Position numbers and translations under genes: made by a program. 5,202 nt of DNA from Ruminococcus sp. UBA5129. Its GTDB lineage: Bacteria; Bacillota; Clostridia; Oscillospirales; Ruminococcaceae. Of this stretch, positions 4,949 through 5,202 are shown one piece after another (within the stretch, counting starts at the first letter, position 1; every line of letters begins with the position of its first letter). Where the stretch lies: the NCBI GenBank assembly GCA_002414125.1, contig DHYN01000028.1, positions 124-5,325 of the forward strand, read 5' to 3'. A model generated the notes under the pieces. It searched no databases and was not told where the DNA came from. It saw only the letters and a list, made by a program, of their open reading frames with translations.

Positions 4949-5202
4949 AAATTGAATATCAAACCGTTGAAGCGGAGATAAAGCCTTTTATGCTTGTACA
5001 GAGAGCTCGTGGCGCTGTGAATCGAGTCAAAAACAGATTGGCAAATGGACCGCTGAGGGTGCAGTCAAATGTACGGATGTACAGAGTATTCTGCAACGTG
5101 ATGACATACGTTAGTTGTCGGGAATGTGTCAGCATTCCGCAAAGTGCACGGCTATGCTGTGAATCAAGGTGGTACCACGGATAAGTTTATTCGTCCTTGA
5201 CA
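4949..5202 (+). promoter_or_regulatory. T-box riboswitch leader, specifier TGG (tryptophan), cut by the window edge
   Basis: A cis-acting leader RNA that binds uncharged tRNA and lets transcription continue into an amino-acid-related gene. The lower helix of stem I is AGCGG (4971-4975) with CCGCT (5050-5054). Above it the specifier loop has the purine-rich strand AGATAAAG on the 5' side and CAAATGGA on the 3' side. The specifier codon TGG (5046-5048) is followed by the expected single purine A5049 before the helix, so the predicted partner is tRNA-Trp. The conserved CAGAGAG element is at 4999-5005, and the distal stem pairs CTCG (5006-5009) with CGAG (5023-5026). Between stems I and III lie TGTAC/GTACA (5070-5083) and a stem-II-like AACG/CGTT pairing. 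Stem III is GGAATG (5121-5126) with CATTCC (5133-5138). The T-box sequence is at 5166-5180. The terminator and regulated gene (plausibly trpS, trp biosynthesis or a Trp transporter) lie past 5202. Confidence 0.93.
5166..5198 (+). promoter_or_regulatory. T-box antiterminator element
   Basis: AAGG (5166-5169) pairs with CCTT (5195-5198). The 7-nt bulge TGGTACC (5170-5176) offers TGGT to the NCCA end of uncharged tRNA. ACGGATA (5177-5183) pairs with TATTCGT (5188-5194), including one G·U, around an AGTT loop. This is the canonical antiterminator. The competing terminator would use the TTCGTCCTTGAC strand together with sequence beyond the window. Confidence 0.9.

Noticed and set aside
4933..5184. 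Plus-strand 83-codon open frame at the right edge
   Set aside because: It overlaps the promoter and the whole T-box leader, whose structural RNA elements explain the sequence. There is no ribosome site.

Overview
The window looks like a chromosomal segment of a Gram-positive, Clostridia-type bacterium, plausibly Oscillospiraceae/Ruminococcus-like. This is inferred from strong AGGAG-type ribosome binding sites, consensus sigma-A promoters (several with an extended -10), a DUF6514-like gene, a short alarmone synthetase, a clostridial-type Ogg, and a T-box leader. There are no IS elements, tRNA or rRNA genes, CRISPR arrays or phage genes. No disrupted gene is seen.

Left part, minus strand (22-2177): reading leftward from the divergent promoter region there is a lipoprotein with two tandem TPM-like segments (1251-2177). 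It is followed after 58 bp by a small (p)ppGpp synthetase with only a RelA/SpoT synthetase domain (491-1192). These two are probably co-transcribed. A DUF6514-like small protein (22-324) then follows under its own good promoter (TTCACA-17-TATAAT, extended -10).

Middle, plus strand (2187-3717): an 8-oxoguanine DNA glycosylase (2278-3087) is transcribed away from the lipoprotein gene. The two sigma-A promoters interlock over only 45 bp. Next comes a 381-bp non-coding stretch. It holds several short inverted repeats and a striking array of TTTTCCAC/TTTTCAAC words at 3220-3294, all in one orientation, spaced 9-12 bp, and arranged as a 43-bp imperfect duplication. It resembles a degenerate DnaA-box cluster. 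An 82-aa protein with a C-terminal membrane anchor (3469-3717) lies just downstream.

Right part, plus strand (3758-5202): an AraC-family regulator (3816-4679) has its own consensus promoter and a clear intrinsic terminator (4704-4753). An AT-rich spacer with an 11-bp exact tandem repeat and an 8-bp inverted repeat follows. Then comes a second strong promoter (TTGACT-17-TACAAT) and a T-box riboswitch (about 4949 to the window edge). Its specifier reads TGG (Trp), and its antiterminator is complete inside the window. The terminator half and the regulated gene lie beyond position 5202.

The genes do not form one pathway. They are stress and maintenance functions (alarmone synthesis, oxidised-guanine repair), a local transcription factor, and the start of a tryptophan-responsive unit. 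Nothing here is clearly a new multi-gene system. The items most worth a second look are the phased DnaA-box-like array, the interlocked promoters, and the Trp T-box whose target gene is off the edge.
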